A stretch of 64,000 bases of DNA, from positions 1 through 64,000 of the forward strand of contig NZ_JIBC01000013.1 in NCBI RefSeq assembly GCF_000620505.1. Direction: 5' to 3'. Of this stretch, positions 16,886 to 25,163 are shown in pieces. The first letter of the stretch is position 1; every line of letters starts with the position of its first letter. The position numbers and the translations under genes are program-made. The notes beneath the pieces were generated by a model. It did no database searches and was not told where the DNA came from. It worked only from the letters and a program-made list of their open reading frames with translations. This stretch comes from Sulfitobacter sp. 20_GPM-1509m. Its GTDB lineage: Bacteria > Pseudomonadota > Alphaproteobacteria > Rhodobacterales > Rhodobacteraceae.

Positions 16886-18064
16886 ATGAAGATTTCGCAT
16901 CGGGTCGCAAATATCAATGGTGGCGGATCGGACGGCTGGGACGTGTTCCTGAAAGCGCGCGGCATGATCGCCGAGGGGACCGCGGTCACCGAACTGACCA
17001 TTGGCGAACATGATATCCGCACCGCCGCCCCGATCCTGCAAGAGATGCACCGCAGCGCCCTGGGCGGGCACACCGGCTATGCCATGGTGCCGGGCATCAA
17101 CGCGCTGCGCGACACGGTGGCGGCACGGGTTCAGGCACGCACCGGCGTGCCGACCACGCGCGACAATGTGATCATCACGCCGGGCGGTCAGGCGGCCCTG
17201 TTCGCGGCCCATTCCGTTGCCTGCGATCCCGGTGACACTGCGCTGTACATTGATCCCTATTACGCCACCTACCCCGGCACGATCCGCGCGGTCAGTGCGG
17301 TGCCGCAATCGGTGCCCGCCCACGCCGAAAACGCCTTTCAGCCCCGCGCGGCCGATATTGCCAAGGCCGCCGAACACGGTGCGGAATCCCTGTTGATCAA
17401 CTCGCCCAACAATCCCACGGGCGTGGTCTACAGCCGCGAGACGCTGGACGGGATCGCACAGGTTTGCAAGGCGCACGACCTGTGGCTGATCTCGGACGAG
17501 GTTTATGACACCCAAGTCTGGACCGGCGACCACCTGAGCCCGCGTGCCCTGCCCGGAATGGCGGAACGCACGCTGGTGGTGGGGTCGATGTCCAAATCCC
17601 ACGCCATGACCGGGTCGCGCTGTGGCTGGATCGTGGGGCCCCAGGATGTGATCGCCAATCTGGTGAACCTTGCCACCAACACCACCTACGGCGTGCCGGG
17701 CTATATCCAGGACGCTGCCAACTTTGCCCTGAACCAGGGACTGCAGGTCGAGGCCGAAGTCTCGGAACCCTTCCGCCGTCGCCGCGAAAAGGCGATGCAG
17801 GTGCTGGCAAAACAGAACACCGTTTCACTGGTGCCGGCACAGGGGGCCATGTACCTGATGCTGGACATCCGCGCGACGGGCCTCAGCGGCGATGACTTTG
17901 CCAACGACCTGCTGGACGCGCACCATATTGCCGTGATGCCGGGCGAAAGCTTTGGTCAGTCAGCGGCGGGCCATATCCGCGTGGCGATGACCATTGATGA
18001 CGACCGGTTCATCGCAGCGCTGGAAACCCTGTGCGATTTCGCGGCGGGGCTGGCGGGGAAATAA
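16886..18064 (+). CDS. PLP-dependent class I/II aminotransferase (AruH-like)
   Basis: The 392-residue fold-type I aminotransferase has the NSPNNPTG motif, the aspartate of LWLISDEVYD, and the PLP Lys in GSMSKSHAMTGSRCGW (about residue 234). From memory, the wording around SDEVY, SKSHAMTG and GQSAAGHIR is close to arginine-pyruvate transaminase AruH of Pseudomonas, which would tie it to the arginine genes 11 kb away. General aspartate or aromatic aminotransferase remains possible. AGGAAACAGC precedes the ATG. Confidence 0.85.
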   Translation: MKISHRVANINGGGSDGWDVFLKARGMIAEGTAVTELTIGEHDIRTAAPILQEMHRSALGGHTGYAMVPGINALRDTVAARVQARTGVPTTRDNVIITPGGQAALFAAHSVACDPGDTALYIDPYYATYPGTIRAVSAVPQSVPAHAENAFQPRAADIAKAAEHGAESLLINSPNNPTGVVYSRETLDGIAQVCKAHDLWLISDEVYDTQVWTGDHLSPRALPGMAERTLVVGSMSKSHAMTGSRCGWIVGPQDVIANLVNLATNTTYGVPGYIQDAANFALNQGLQVEAEVSEPFRRRREKAMQVLAKQNTVSLVPAQGAMYLMLDIRATGLSGDDFANDLLDAHHIAVMPGESFGQSAAGHIRVAMTIDDDRFIAALETLCDFAAGLAGK

Positions 18065-18087
18065 GGGCTTGGGGGGGCGCGACGCGA

Positions 18088-18852
18088 TCAGACGTGCTGC
18101 CCCCCGTTGATCGGGATCTCTGCCCCCGTCACATAGGACGCCTTGGCGCTGCACAGGAAGCTGACCACTTCGGCCACCTCCGCAGGGCTGCCCAGACGTT
18201 TCATCGGCACTTGCTGTTCTACCATTTCCTCGGTGCCCGCCGACAGGATCGACGTGGCAATCTCGCCGGGTGATACGGCGTTCACCCGCACGCCCTTGTC
18301 GCCCAGCTCGAACGCCAGCTCGCGGGTCAGCGCCGACAACCCTGCCTTGGACACCGCATAGGCGGACCCTGCAAAGGGATGGATTTGCTGCCCCGCGATC
18401 GAGGTCACGTTCACCACTGCGCCCCTGGCCTGTTGCAACGGGCCCAGCAGTTCGCTGCACAGCATCATCGGCGCCATCAGGTTGACCATCATCACCCGCT
18501 GGAAATCCTCCAGCGATGTGCCCGTCGCAGACATGCGCCCGCCATCCGCGGCCTTGGGCGAGATACCGGCATTGTTCACCAGCGCGTTCAACCCCCGTGC
18601 GCCCAGACGTTTCTTCAGCTCGGCCATGCTGGCGCGGATCGACACGGGATCGGCAAGGTCGACCTCGATGTGCTGAACGATCCCTTCGGCCCAGGGGCAC
18701 ACATCCGAGAACGGCGTCCGGGCCAGCGTGAATACCTCCCAGCCCGAATTGTGGAACTCCTTGACGATGGCATGTCCGATCCCGCGGCTGGCCCCGGTGA
18801 CGGCGACGGTGGGTTTCTTGAACGGGCTGTTGTCCTGGGTTTTGTCAGACAT
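18088..18852 (-). CDS. SDR family oxidoreductase
   Basis: The 254-residue short-chain dehydrogenase has the Rossmann motif TGASRGIG (about residues 19-26), NNAG (about 88-91), catalytic Ser in VTSIAG, the YAVSK Tyr-Lys pair, and a C-terminal GAEIPINGGQHV typical of the family. Substrate is unknown. It converges on the aminotransferase gene with a 23-base gap. Its promoter would lie in the 323-base region upstream. Confidence 0.85.
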   Translation of the reverse strand: MSDKTQDNSPFKKPTVAVTGASRGIGHAIVKEFHNSGWEVFTLARTPFSDVCPWAEGIVQHIEVDLADPVSIRASMAELKKRLGARGLNALVNNAGISPKAADGGRMSATGTSLEDFQRVMMVNLMAPMMLCSELLGPLQQARGAVVNVTSIAGQQIHPFAGSAYAVSKAGLSALTRELAFELGDKGVRVNAVSPGEIATSILSAGTEEMVEQQVPMKRLGSPAEVAEVVSFLCSAKASYVTGAEIPINGGQHV

Positions 18853-19175
18853 GGCGCATGTGTCCTTTTGTCAAAATGTTCAGCGGCGTGCTGACGCATC
18901 AAGGCATACGCGCCTTCGCGGCACTGTAAAGGCGGTTGCGTCAGCCGAGACCTGATTTAGGCCGCCCAAACCAGATTTCAGGCCAGATTTCAGGCGCGCG
19001 CAAATCCGCAAAGAGCCGCTTTGCGCGACAGGGGCACGTCACATGACACAGCGGACCAAAACCTAACTGCAATTGTCATCTCTGCCCCCCATTATCCACC
19101 TTGATGCACCGCAAAAACGTGACTTAATGCCCATCATTACAAACGTTTACACATACCAAAAGGTAGAATTCAAAG
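18853..19175. other. Intergenic region between SDR and RTX genes
   Basis: These 323 bases separate two divergent genes and should contain both promoters. They include a perfect tandem duplication of the 12-mer CCAGATTTCAGG at 18971-18994, with a weaker relative (CCTGATTTAGG) at 18951-18961. The part nearest the RTX gene is AT-richer than the surroundings. I see no small coding region with support. Confidence 0.5.
18971..18994. repeat. Two tandem copies of a 12-mer
   Basis: CCAGATTTCAGG is repeated exactly twice, head to tail, in the divergent SDR-RTX intergenic region. A direct repeat here could be a regulator site or simple slippage; nothing else in the sequence decides. Confidence 0.6.
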
Positions 19176-20399
19176 ATGCCCGTATCCTACACCGCGATCA
19201 ATCTGACCACCTTGCAACAGCTGACACTCGACGATGTCGAGCTGACATTTTTCAACCAGGCGGCCTACAGCTTTCCGCCCAATTCGTCGGTCCTGGCCGG
19301 TGCGCCCGAAACCATCTTTCAGACCGAAAACATTTTCACCATCACCATGAACCTGGGCACCGTGAACGGCGTACCGCAATCGGTGACGGCCTTCTTTACC
19401 GGCAACTGGCCTGCGCCGCTCAGCCCTGCTGAGATGTCCAACATCAACACCCTGAACGGCTGGCTACAGGCGGCAGGCGACATCCAGATTGACCAGCTGA
19501 CGCTGATCGACACGCGCGGCGGCGGGTTCAAGATCGACATCGACTTTGACGGCGAAGGCCCCACCCCGCGCGAGCTGGTCACCTCGTGGGCCGAAGAGGA
19601 CCTGGTGAACGTTTTGCCGCCCGAACCGCTGGACTGGACCGGCACGGATGGTGCGGACATCTTCAGCGGCACCGCGTTGGATGATGTGTTGCACGGGCAG
19701 GACGGCAATGACCGTCTGCGCGGGCTGGATGGCGACGACACGATGTTCGGCGACGATGGCAATGACCTGCTGATCGGAGGCCGTGGCAACGACGAATTGC
19801 ACGGCGGTCTGGGCGGCGACAAGATCAACGGTGATGCCGGCAATGACCTGCTGGTCGGAGGCGCCGGACGCGACGTGCTGCGCGGCGGATTGGGCGACGA
19901 CACGCTCTATGCTTCGGACAAGAACGGCGACAGCGATGCGCTGGACGATGTGAACCATCTCAAGGGCGGCAAGGGCAATGATTTCCTCTATGGCGGCGAT
20001 TTCAACGACACGCTGGATGGCGGCAAGAACAGCGACATTGTCTATGGCGGTGCGGGCGATGACGTGCTGATAGCAGGACGCGGCAACGATGTGCTGCACG
20101 GACAGAACGGCGCGGATACCTTCGTGTTCCAAAGCGGCAAGATCAGTGGCACCAAGCTGGTGGATATCACCCGCTTTGGCGGCGATCACCTGTTGTTGGA
20201 AGGGTTTGACGGGCTGGATGCCAGCGTGATGGATCTGGATCTGGGCGACCGGTTTCAGGCGATCCGCGATGCCGGTATTTCGGCCACCAATGTCGGGTCC
20301 GTCTGGACCGTGGATTTCAACGGCGAGGCCGAGATGATCATCAACGGCGGGTCGTTTGCCACCGAGGAACAGTTTTTTATCATGATGGATTTTATCTAA
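19176..20399 (+). CDS. RTX calcium-binding secreted protein
   Basis: In this 407-residue acidic protein, residues about 1-150 form an N-terminal domain I do not recognise. From about residue 155 to 315 there are roughly fifteen GGxGxDxLx-type nonapeptides (GQDGNDRLRG, GRGNDELHGG, GAGDDVLIAG) that fold as a calcium-binding parallel beta roll. There is no signal peptide; RTX proteins leave by a type I system that reads the C-terminus, here the hydrophobic FFIMMDFI. No secretion ATPase is adjacent. Confidence 0.85.
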   Translation: MPVSYTAINLTTLQQLTLDDVELTFFNQAAYSFPPNSSVLAGAPETIFQTENIFTITMNLGTVNGVPQSVTAFFTGNWPAPLSPAEMSNINTLNGWLQAAGDIQIDQLTLIDTRGGGFKIDIDFDGEGPTPRELVTSWAEEDLVNVLPPEPLDWTGTDGADIFSGTALDDVLHGQDGNDRLRGLDGDDTMFGDDGNDLLIGGRGNDELHGGLGGDKINGDAGNDLLVGGAGRDVLRGGLGDDTLYASDKNGDSDALDDVNHLKGGKGNDFLYGGDFNDTLDGGKNSDIVYGGAGDDVLIAGRGNDVLHGQNGADTFVFQSGKISGTKLVDITRFGGDHLLLEGFDGLDASVMDLDLGDRFQAIRDAGISATNVGSVWTVDFNGEAEMIINGGSFATEEQFFIMMDFI

Positions 20400-20437
20400 G
20401 GCACTTCATTCCAACCAAGACACCTCTCAAAACGCAA

Positions 20438-20466
20438 ACCGCCCGCAGGGATCACCTGCGGGCGGT
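20438..20466. terminator. Bidirectional terminator between RTX gene and lpdA
   Basis: A perfect 12-bp stem (ACCGCCCGCAGG / CCTGCGGGCGGT) with a 5-base loop lies between two convergent genes. On the minus strand it is followed by TTGCGTTTT, which fits lpdA; on the plus strand ATTTCG follows, so termination of the RTX transcript is weaker. Confidence 0.8.
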
Positions 20467-20490
20467 ATTTCGTCAGGCAGGTCCCTGCCC

Positions 20491-21885
20491 TTACATATGG
20501 ATCACACGACCATAGGCATCCAGCACGCTTTCATGCATCATCTCGCTGAGCGTCGGGTGCGGGAATACGGTGTTCATCAGGTCTTCTTCGGTGGTTTCCA
20601 GCTGGCGACCGACGACATAGCCTTGGATCAGCTCGGTCACCTCTGCCCCGACCATGTGCGCGCCCAGCAGTTCGCCGGTTTTGGCGTCAAAGACGGTTTT
20701 CACCATGCCCTCGGCTTCGCCCAATGCGATTGCCTTGCCGTTGCCGATGAAGGGGAAACGCCCCACTTTGACGTCGTAACCCAGCTCCTTGGCCTTGGCC
20801 TCGGTGTAGCCGACCGATGCGACCTGCGGATAGCAATAGGTGCAGCCTGCGATGCTTTCGGGTTTGACCGCATGGGGATGCATCCCGGCCATCAGTTCGG
20901 CCACCATCACGCCCTCGTGGCTGGCCTTGTGGGCCAGCCATGGCGCACCGGCGATGTCGCCAATGGCATAAAGACCGTCGACACCGGTGCGGCAGTATTT
21001 GTCAGTGACGACATGGGTGCGGTCGATTTTCACGCCCAGCTCTTCCAGGCCCAGCCCCTCGACGTTGCCGACGATGCCCACGGCGGAAATGACGGTGTCA
21101 AATTCCTGCGTTTCGACCTTGCCGCCCACTTCGATATGCGCGGTGACCTTGCCCTTGGCGCGGTCCAGTTTCTTGACCATCGCCTTTTGCATGATCTTCA
21201 TGCCTTGTTTCTCGAACTGCTTCTTGGCGAATTTCGAGATTTCCTCGTCTTCGACAGGCAACACGCGGTCCATCACCTCGACCACGGTCGTGTCAGCGCC
21301 CAGCGTGTTGTAGAAGCTTGCAAATTCGATGCCGATGGCCCCCGACCCGATGACCAGCAATTTCTTGGGCATCCGTTTGGGGTCCAGCGCGTGGCGATAG
21401 GTCCAGACCAGATCGCCATCTGCCTCAAGACCTGGCAGTTCACGTGCCCGCGCGCCGGTCGCCAGAACGATGTTCTTGGCGGTCAGGTCCAGCGTTTCCT
21501 TGTCGGTCTTTACCTTTACCTTGCGCTTGGCGGGCAACGTGGCCACCCCCATGAACACGGTGATCTTGTTCTTTTTCATCAGGTGGGCAATGCCACCCGA
21601 CAACTGCCCCGCCACCTGGCGCGAGCGTTTGACCACCGCGGGCAGATCGAAATCGATGTTCTCGGCCTTCAGCCCGAATTCCTTGGCCCGGTGCATCAGG
21701 TGGAACACCTCGGACGTGCGCAGCAGCGCCTTGGTCGGGATACAGCCCCAGTTCAGACAGATGCCGCCCAGGTTTTCACGTTCGACAATGGCCACTTTCA
21801 TGCCCAACTGTGCACCACGGATCGCAGCGACATAGCCGCCCGGGCCTGCACCAATCACGATCAGATCAAAGGAAGTCTCGGCCAT
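20491..21885 (-). CDS. lpdA: Dihydrolipoyl dehydrogenase (E3)
   Basis: The 464-residue flavoprotein reoxidises dihydrolipoamide in 2-oxoacid dehydrogenase complexes. It has the FAD motif GAGPGGYVAAIRGAQLG, the redox disulfide in GGICLNWGC, the NAD motif VIGSGAIGIEFASFY and the C-terminal HAHPTLSE-like HPTLSEMMHES with the active-site His. It is the likely E3 partner of the pdhABC genes 16 kb away, because a matching 20-base palindrome precedes both. It has a terminator downstream and a divergent spacing from DUF924 upstream. Confidence 0.95.
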   Translation of the reverse strand: MAETSFDLIVIGAGPGGYVAAIRGAQLGMKVAIVERENLGGICLNWGCIPTKALLRTSEVFHLMHRAKEFGLKAENIDFDLPAVVKRSRQVAGQLSGGIAHLMKKNKITVFMGVATLPAKRKVKVKTDKETLDLTAKNIVLATGARARELPGLEADGDLVWTYRHALDPKRMPKKLLVIGSGAIGIEFASFYNTLGADTTVVEVMDRVLPVEDEEISKFAKKQFEKQGMKIMQKAMVKKLDRAKGKVTAHIEVGGKVETQEFDTVISAVGIVGNVEGLGLEELGVKIDRTHVVTDKYCRTGVDGLYAIGDIAGAPWLAHKASHEGVMVAELMAGMHPHAVKPESIAGCTYCYPQVASVGYTEAKAKELGYDVKVGRFPFIGNGKAIALGEAEGMVKTVFDAKTGELLGAHMVGAEVTELIQGYVVGRQLETTEEDLMNTVFPHPTLSEMMHESVLDAYGRVIHM

Positions 21886-21914
21886 ATGTGTCCTCGCTGG
21901 CTGCGAAATGGAAT

Positions 21915-21934
21915 ATAGTTTAGCGTTAAACCAT
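21915..21934 (-). promoter_or_regulatory. Palindromic operator upstream of lpdA (shared with pdhA)
   Basis: Read towards lpdA, the site has the 14-base core GTTTAACGCTAAAC, a near-perfect inverted repeat. It ends 29 bases before the lpdA ATG. The identical core in the same orientation sits 21 bases before pdhA at 37911-37930. Position next to the start codon suggests a repressor site; the regulator is not in view. Confidence 0.65.
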
Positions 21935-21981
21935 ATTTCATTCCGTCACAACCGCAAGGTTTCAGGACGACAAAAACGTTG

Positions 21982-22578
21982 TCAGGCCGCTTCGGACTGT
22001 TCCAGCGCGTTCACCGTGGTGCGATAACCACCGCCCTCGACATAGCTTTGTTCCAGCGTGGTCGAACTGCGGCCCAATGCATCGTTGCGATAGGGAAAGC
22101 GGCCAAATTTGCGGATCACTTCACGATGCGCCCGTGCATGCAGCAGATTGTTGCCGCCATCGTTCATACGTTCGCACATCAACCGCACACACCGTTCCTG
22201 ATCGCACAGGTTTTCCGAATGCATCAGCGGCATGTAAAAAAACTGCCGCGCTGGTGGATCGATGCGCAGGTCCCACCCCTTGTCGATGGCGGATTTGGCA
22301 GCAGCCAGAGCAATGCGGTCGCTGGCAAAGGCCTTGGCCTCTCCGCGGAACATGTTGCGCGAAAACTGGTCCGCCAGAATGATATAGGCCAGCGCGCCGC
22401 TGGGATAGGTCAGCCAAAGCGAATAATGACCGTCGCACAGGTTCTCCCAGGCATCCTCGAACTGCGCACGGATCTTGTCGTCAAAGGCATCTTCGGCCTT
22501 GTACCAATCCGCTGGCGTACAGTCGTCCAGCCAGAATTTCAGAACGTCATCCGCGGTCACTTCGGTTTGCTGGGCCAT
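21982..22578 (-). CDS. DUF924 family protein
   Basis: The 198-residue helical protein matches DUF924 by recall: VLKFWLDDCTPADWYKAEDAFD at the N-terminus, LADQFSRNMFRG near residues 69-80, and FFYMPLMHSENLCDQERC followed by HREVIRKFGRFPYRN. The family adopts a TPR-like fold; its function is unknown. It is upstream of lpdA on the same strand, but the operator and 96-base gap suggest lpdA has its own promoter. Confidence 0.8.
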   Translation of the reverse strand: MAQQTEVTADDVLKFWLDDCTPADWYKAEDAFDDKIRAQFEDAWENLCDGHYSLWLTYPSGALAYIILADQFSRNMFRGEAKAFASDRIALAAAKSAIDKGWDLRIDPPARQFFYMPLMHSENLCDQERCVRLMCERMNDGGNNLLHARAHREVIRKFGRFPYRNDALGRSSTTLEQSYVEGGGYRTTVNALEQSEAA

Positions 22579-22667
22579 GGGTTACTCCGTTTGCGCCTGC
22601 TCTGCCCCTGCACTGTTAAAGTTTTGTAACAATGGTTCAATTCACGAAATGCAACAGCGGCGACATA

Positions 22668-22686
22668 AATCCGGCGGCGCCGGATT
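22668..22686 (-). terminator. Possible weak terminator after the MFS gene
   Basis: An 8-bp inverted repeat (AATCCGGC / GCCGGATT) with a 3-base loop lies 9 bases beyond the stop of the minus-strand MFS gene. The sequence after it on that strand (ATTTATGTC) has only a short T-rich stretch, so termination is uncertain. Confidence 0.4.
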
Positions 22687-22694
22687 CATGAGCA

Positions 22695-23972
22695 TCACGC
22701 CGCTTCTGTACCGTCGGTGTCATCCTGCGCGGCTTCTGCGGATTCGATCGCCCATTCCTGCGCGATCTCCATGCCGACAACCGTGGTGCCCGCCGGGGAC
22801 ATGGCCACGAAGGACCCTGTCTCTTCCACCGGAATGGCGGCGCGCTGGGTCGAGCGATAGATGGCATAGACCACGAGGGCCGCAAAAAGCACGGCGGTGA
22901 ACAGATAAAAGCCTCCCGGCCCGACCTTGTCCATCAGCCAACCGGTGATCAGCGGCCCCGCCACAGCGCCAAGACCGTTCAAGAACAGCATCCCGCCAGA
23001 CGCTGCGGCCATGTCTTCGGGTTCCAGAAAGTCATTCGTGTGCGCAATCAGCAGCGAATACAACGGGTTGGACATCCCGCCCACAACAAAGGCCGACACC
23101 AGCAGCACGGTAAAGTTATGCCCCATCACCATACCCAGGATCGACCCGGCGCCACCGATGGCGCTGACCGCGACGATCAACAGGCGGCGGTCCATCCGGT
23201 CGGAAATCCAGCCGATGGGGTATTGCAGGATCACCGCGCCAACAAAGAACATCGCCACGAAGGTCGAGATTTGTGGAATGCTCAATCCCGCCTGCGCGCC
23301 ATAGACCGAGGCCATGCCGAACTGGGCCGAGAACACGCCGCCCAGCAGGAACATGCCGACACAGCCCAGCGGCGAGAACTTGACCAGCGCACGCAGCGAC
23401 ATCGGCTTGGTGGTGTCAAAGGCCGGTGTCGGGCTGATCGAAAGCAAAATAGGTGTGACCGCAAGGCTGACCAGCACCGAGGGAATCACGAACAATACGT
23501 AGCCGGATGGGTCCGCCGTCACCATCAAGGCTTGCGACGCGACAATGCCCAGCGTCTGCACGATCATGTAAAGCGACAGCGCCTGTCCACGGTTTTCGTT
23601 GGTGGCCGCATTGTTCAGCCAGCTTTCCGCCGTCACATAGACCGCCGAGAAACAAAAGCCGATCAGAACCCGCCCCAGCGTCCAGGCCCAGGGCTCGGCA
23701 AAGGTCGGATAGAGGATCATCACCGCCGAGATCAGCGAGGCCAGCGCCGCGAACACCCGCACGTGGCCGACGCGGCGGATCATGTTGGGCGCCATCCGGC
23801 TGCCCCCCAGAAAGCCCACGAAATAGGCCGACATCACAATCGACATCTCCAGCGTGGAAAACCCTTCGATGTTGCCGCGGATGCCCAGCAATGTGCCCTG
23901 CATCCCGTTGCCAACCATCAAAAGCCCCATACCGAACAGCAAGGCCCAGGCACTGGATAGAACTGAAAACAT
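22695..23972 (-). CDS. MFS transporter (YcaD-like)
   Basis: The 425-residue protein has twelve hydrophobic spans. The first loop carries GGSRMAPNMIRRVGHVRVFA, a variant of the MFS loop 2-3 motif, and span 4-5 contains FCFSAVYVTAESWLNN, which I associate with the YcaD-type group. ISDRMDRRLLIV repeats the motif in the second half. The C-terminal 60 residues are an acidic cytoplasmic tail ending in DDTDGTEAA. Substrate is unknown. Confidence 0.8.
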   Translation of the reverse strand: MFSVLSSAWALLFGMGLLMVGNGMQGTLLGIRGNIEGFSTLEMSIVMSAYFVGFLGGSRMAPNMIRRVGHVRVFAALASLISAVMILYPTFAEPWAWTLGRVLIGFCFSAVYVTAESWLNNAATNENRGQALSLYMIVQTLGIVASQALMVTADPSGYVLFVIPSVLVSLAVTPILLSISPTPAFDTTKPMSLRALVKFSPLGCVGMFLLGGVFSAQFGMASVYGAQAGLSIPQISTFVAMFFVGAVILQYPIGWISDRMDRRLLIVAVSAIGGAGSILGMVMGHNFTVLLVSAFVVGGMSNPLYSLLIAHTNDFLEPEDMAAASGGMLFLNGLGAVAGPLITGWLMDKVGPGGFYLFTAVLFAALVVYAIYRSTQRAAIPVEETGSFVAMSPAGTTVVGMEIAQEWAIESAEAAQDDTDGTEAA

Positions 23973-24073
23973 TTTGCGCTCCGATATGTGTCGCGTGTGT
24001 GGCTGGTGCTGCGATAGGGGGTGCCGTCCACCTGTCCCACACCATGCGCGGTGCGGTCAGGGAAGAAAACGAC

Positions 24074-25153
24074 TTATTGCGGTCTGTTTGGGTCGCCTGC
24101 CCCGTGGGGAAGCAAAAGCGACGCGTCACCGTAGCTGAAAAATCTATACGATTTCGTTATGGCGTGGGCGTAAATTTCGCGGATGCGGTCCTGACCGATC
24201 AGGGCAGACACCAGCATCATCAGTGTCGATTTGGGCAGGTGGAAATTGGTCATCAGCCCGTCGGCCACCTGAAAGCGGAAGCCGGGATAGATGAAAATGT
24301 CGGTTTCACCTTCCCAGGGCTGCACGGCGCCGCTGTTGCGGGCTGCACTTTCGATCAGGCGCAGGGCGGTGGTGCCCACGGGGATCACACGGCCGCCTGC
24401 GGCCTTGGTCGCGGCAATTTCGGCCGCAGCGGTTTCGCTGACATGGCCCCATTCGGCGTGCATCTTGTGGGTGGTCACATCGTCGACCTTCACCGGCAAA
24501 AACGTGCCTGCCCCCACGTGCAAGGTGACATGGGTGAACGTCACACCCATCGCCGCCAGGTCTGCCAGCAAGGCCTGATCGAAATGCAGCGATGCAGTTG
24601 GGGCGGCCACGGCCCCCGAATGACGCGCCCAGACGGTTTGGTAATCGTGCTTGTCCTGCGCATCCGCCGGACGCTTGGCCGCGATATAGGGCGGCAACGG
24701 CATCGCACCTGCCTCGGCCAGGGCCGCGTCGAAATCGTCGCCCGTCAGGTTGAACCGCAGATGTCCCTGCCCGTCAGCAGTCCCCTCCAACGTGGCGGAC
24801 AACGCGTCGGAAAAGCGGACCACTTCGCCGACCTTCAACTTTTTCAACGGCTTGACCAAAGCCGACCATGTGCCATCCGCGCGTGGCTCCAGCAGGGTCA
24901 CCTCGATCCGTGCCTCGGTCGCGCCCTGCGCGGACATCCGCGCCCGCAGGCCTGACAGACGCGCAGGTATCACGCGGGTGTCGTTCAGCACCAGCCGGTC
25001 CCCCGGACGCAGCCAGCCGCCAAGGTCGGACACCCGCGCATCGTGGATCTGCGCGGCATCCGCCACCAGCAGGCGCGCCGAGGTGCGCGGCACCGCAGGG
25101 CGGGTGGCGATCAGCCCCTCGGGCAGGTCGAAATCAAAGTCGGTCAGTTTCAT
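24074..25153 (-). CDS. queA: S-adenosylmethionine:tRNA ribosyltransferase-isomerase
   Basis: The 359-residue QueA adds the epoxycyclopentandiol moiety in queuosine synthesis at the tRNA wobble base. Family motifs are [15 protein letters not shown] at the N-terminus, [30 protein letters not shown] and the late [16 protein letters not shown]. Start at 25153 gives the usual MKLTDF N-terminus; an upstream Met at 25189 overlaps the preceding gene. It follows the giant AsmA-like gene after 10 bases, so they are probably one transcript. Confidence 0.93.
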   Translation of the reverse strand: MKLTDFDFDLPEGLIATRPAVPRTSARLLVADAAQIHDARVSDLGGWLRPGDRLVLNDTRVIPARLSGLRARMSAQGATEARIEVTLLEPRADGTWSALVKPLKKLKVGEVVRFSDALSATLEGTADGQGHLRFNLTGDDFDAALAEAGAMPLPPYIAAKRPADAQDKHDYQTVWARHSGAVAAPTASLHFDQALLADLAAMGVTFTHVTLHVGAGTFLPVKVDDVTTHKMHAEWGHVSETAAAEIAATKAAGGRVIPVGTTALRLIESAARNSGAVQPWEGETDIFIYPGFRFQVADGLMTNFHLPKSTLMMLVSALIGQDRIREIYAHAITKSYRFFSYGDASLLLPHGAGDPNRPQ

Positions 25154-25163
25154 GACCCCGCCC

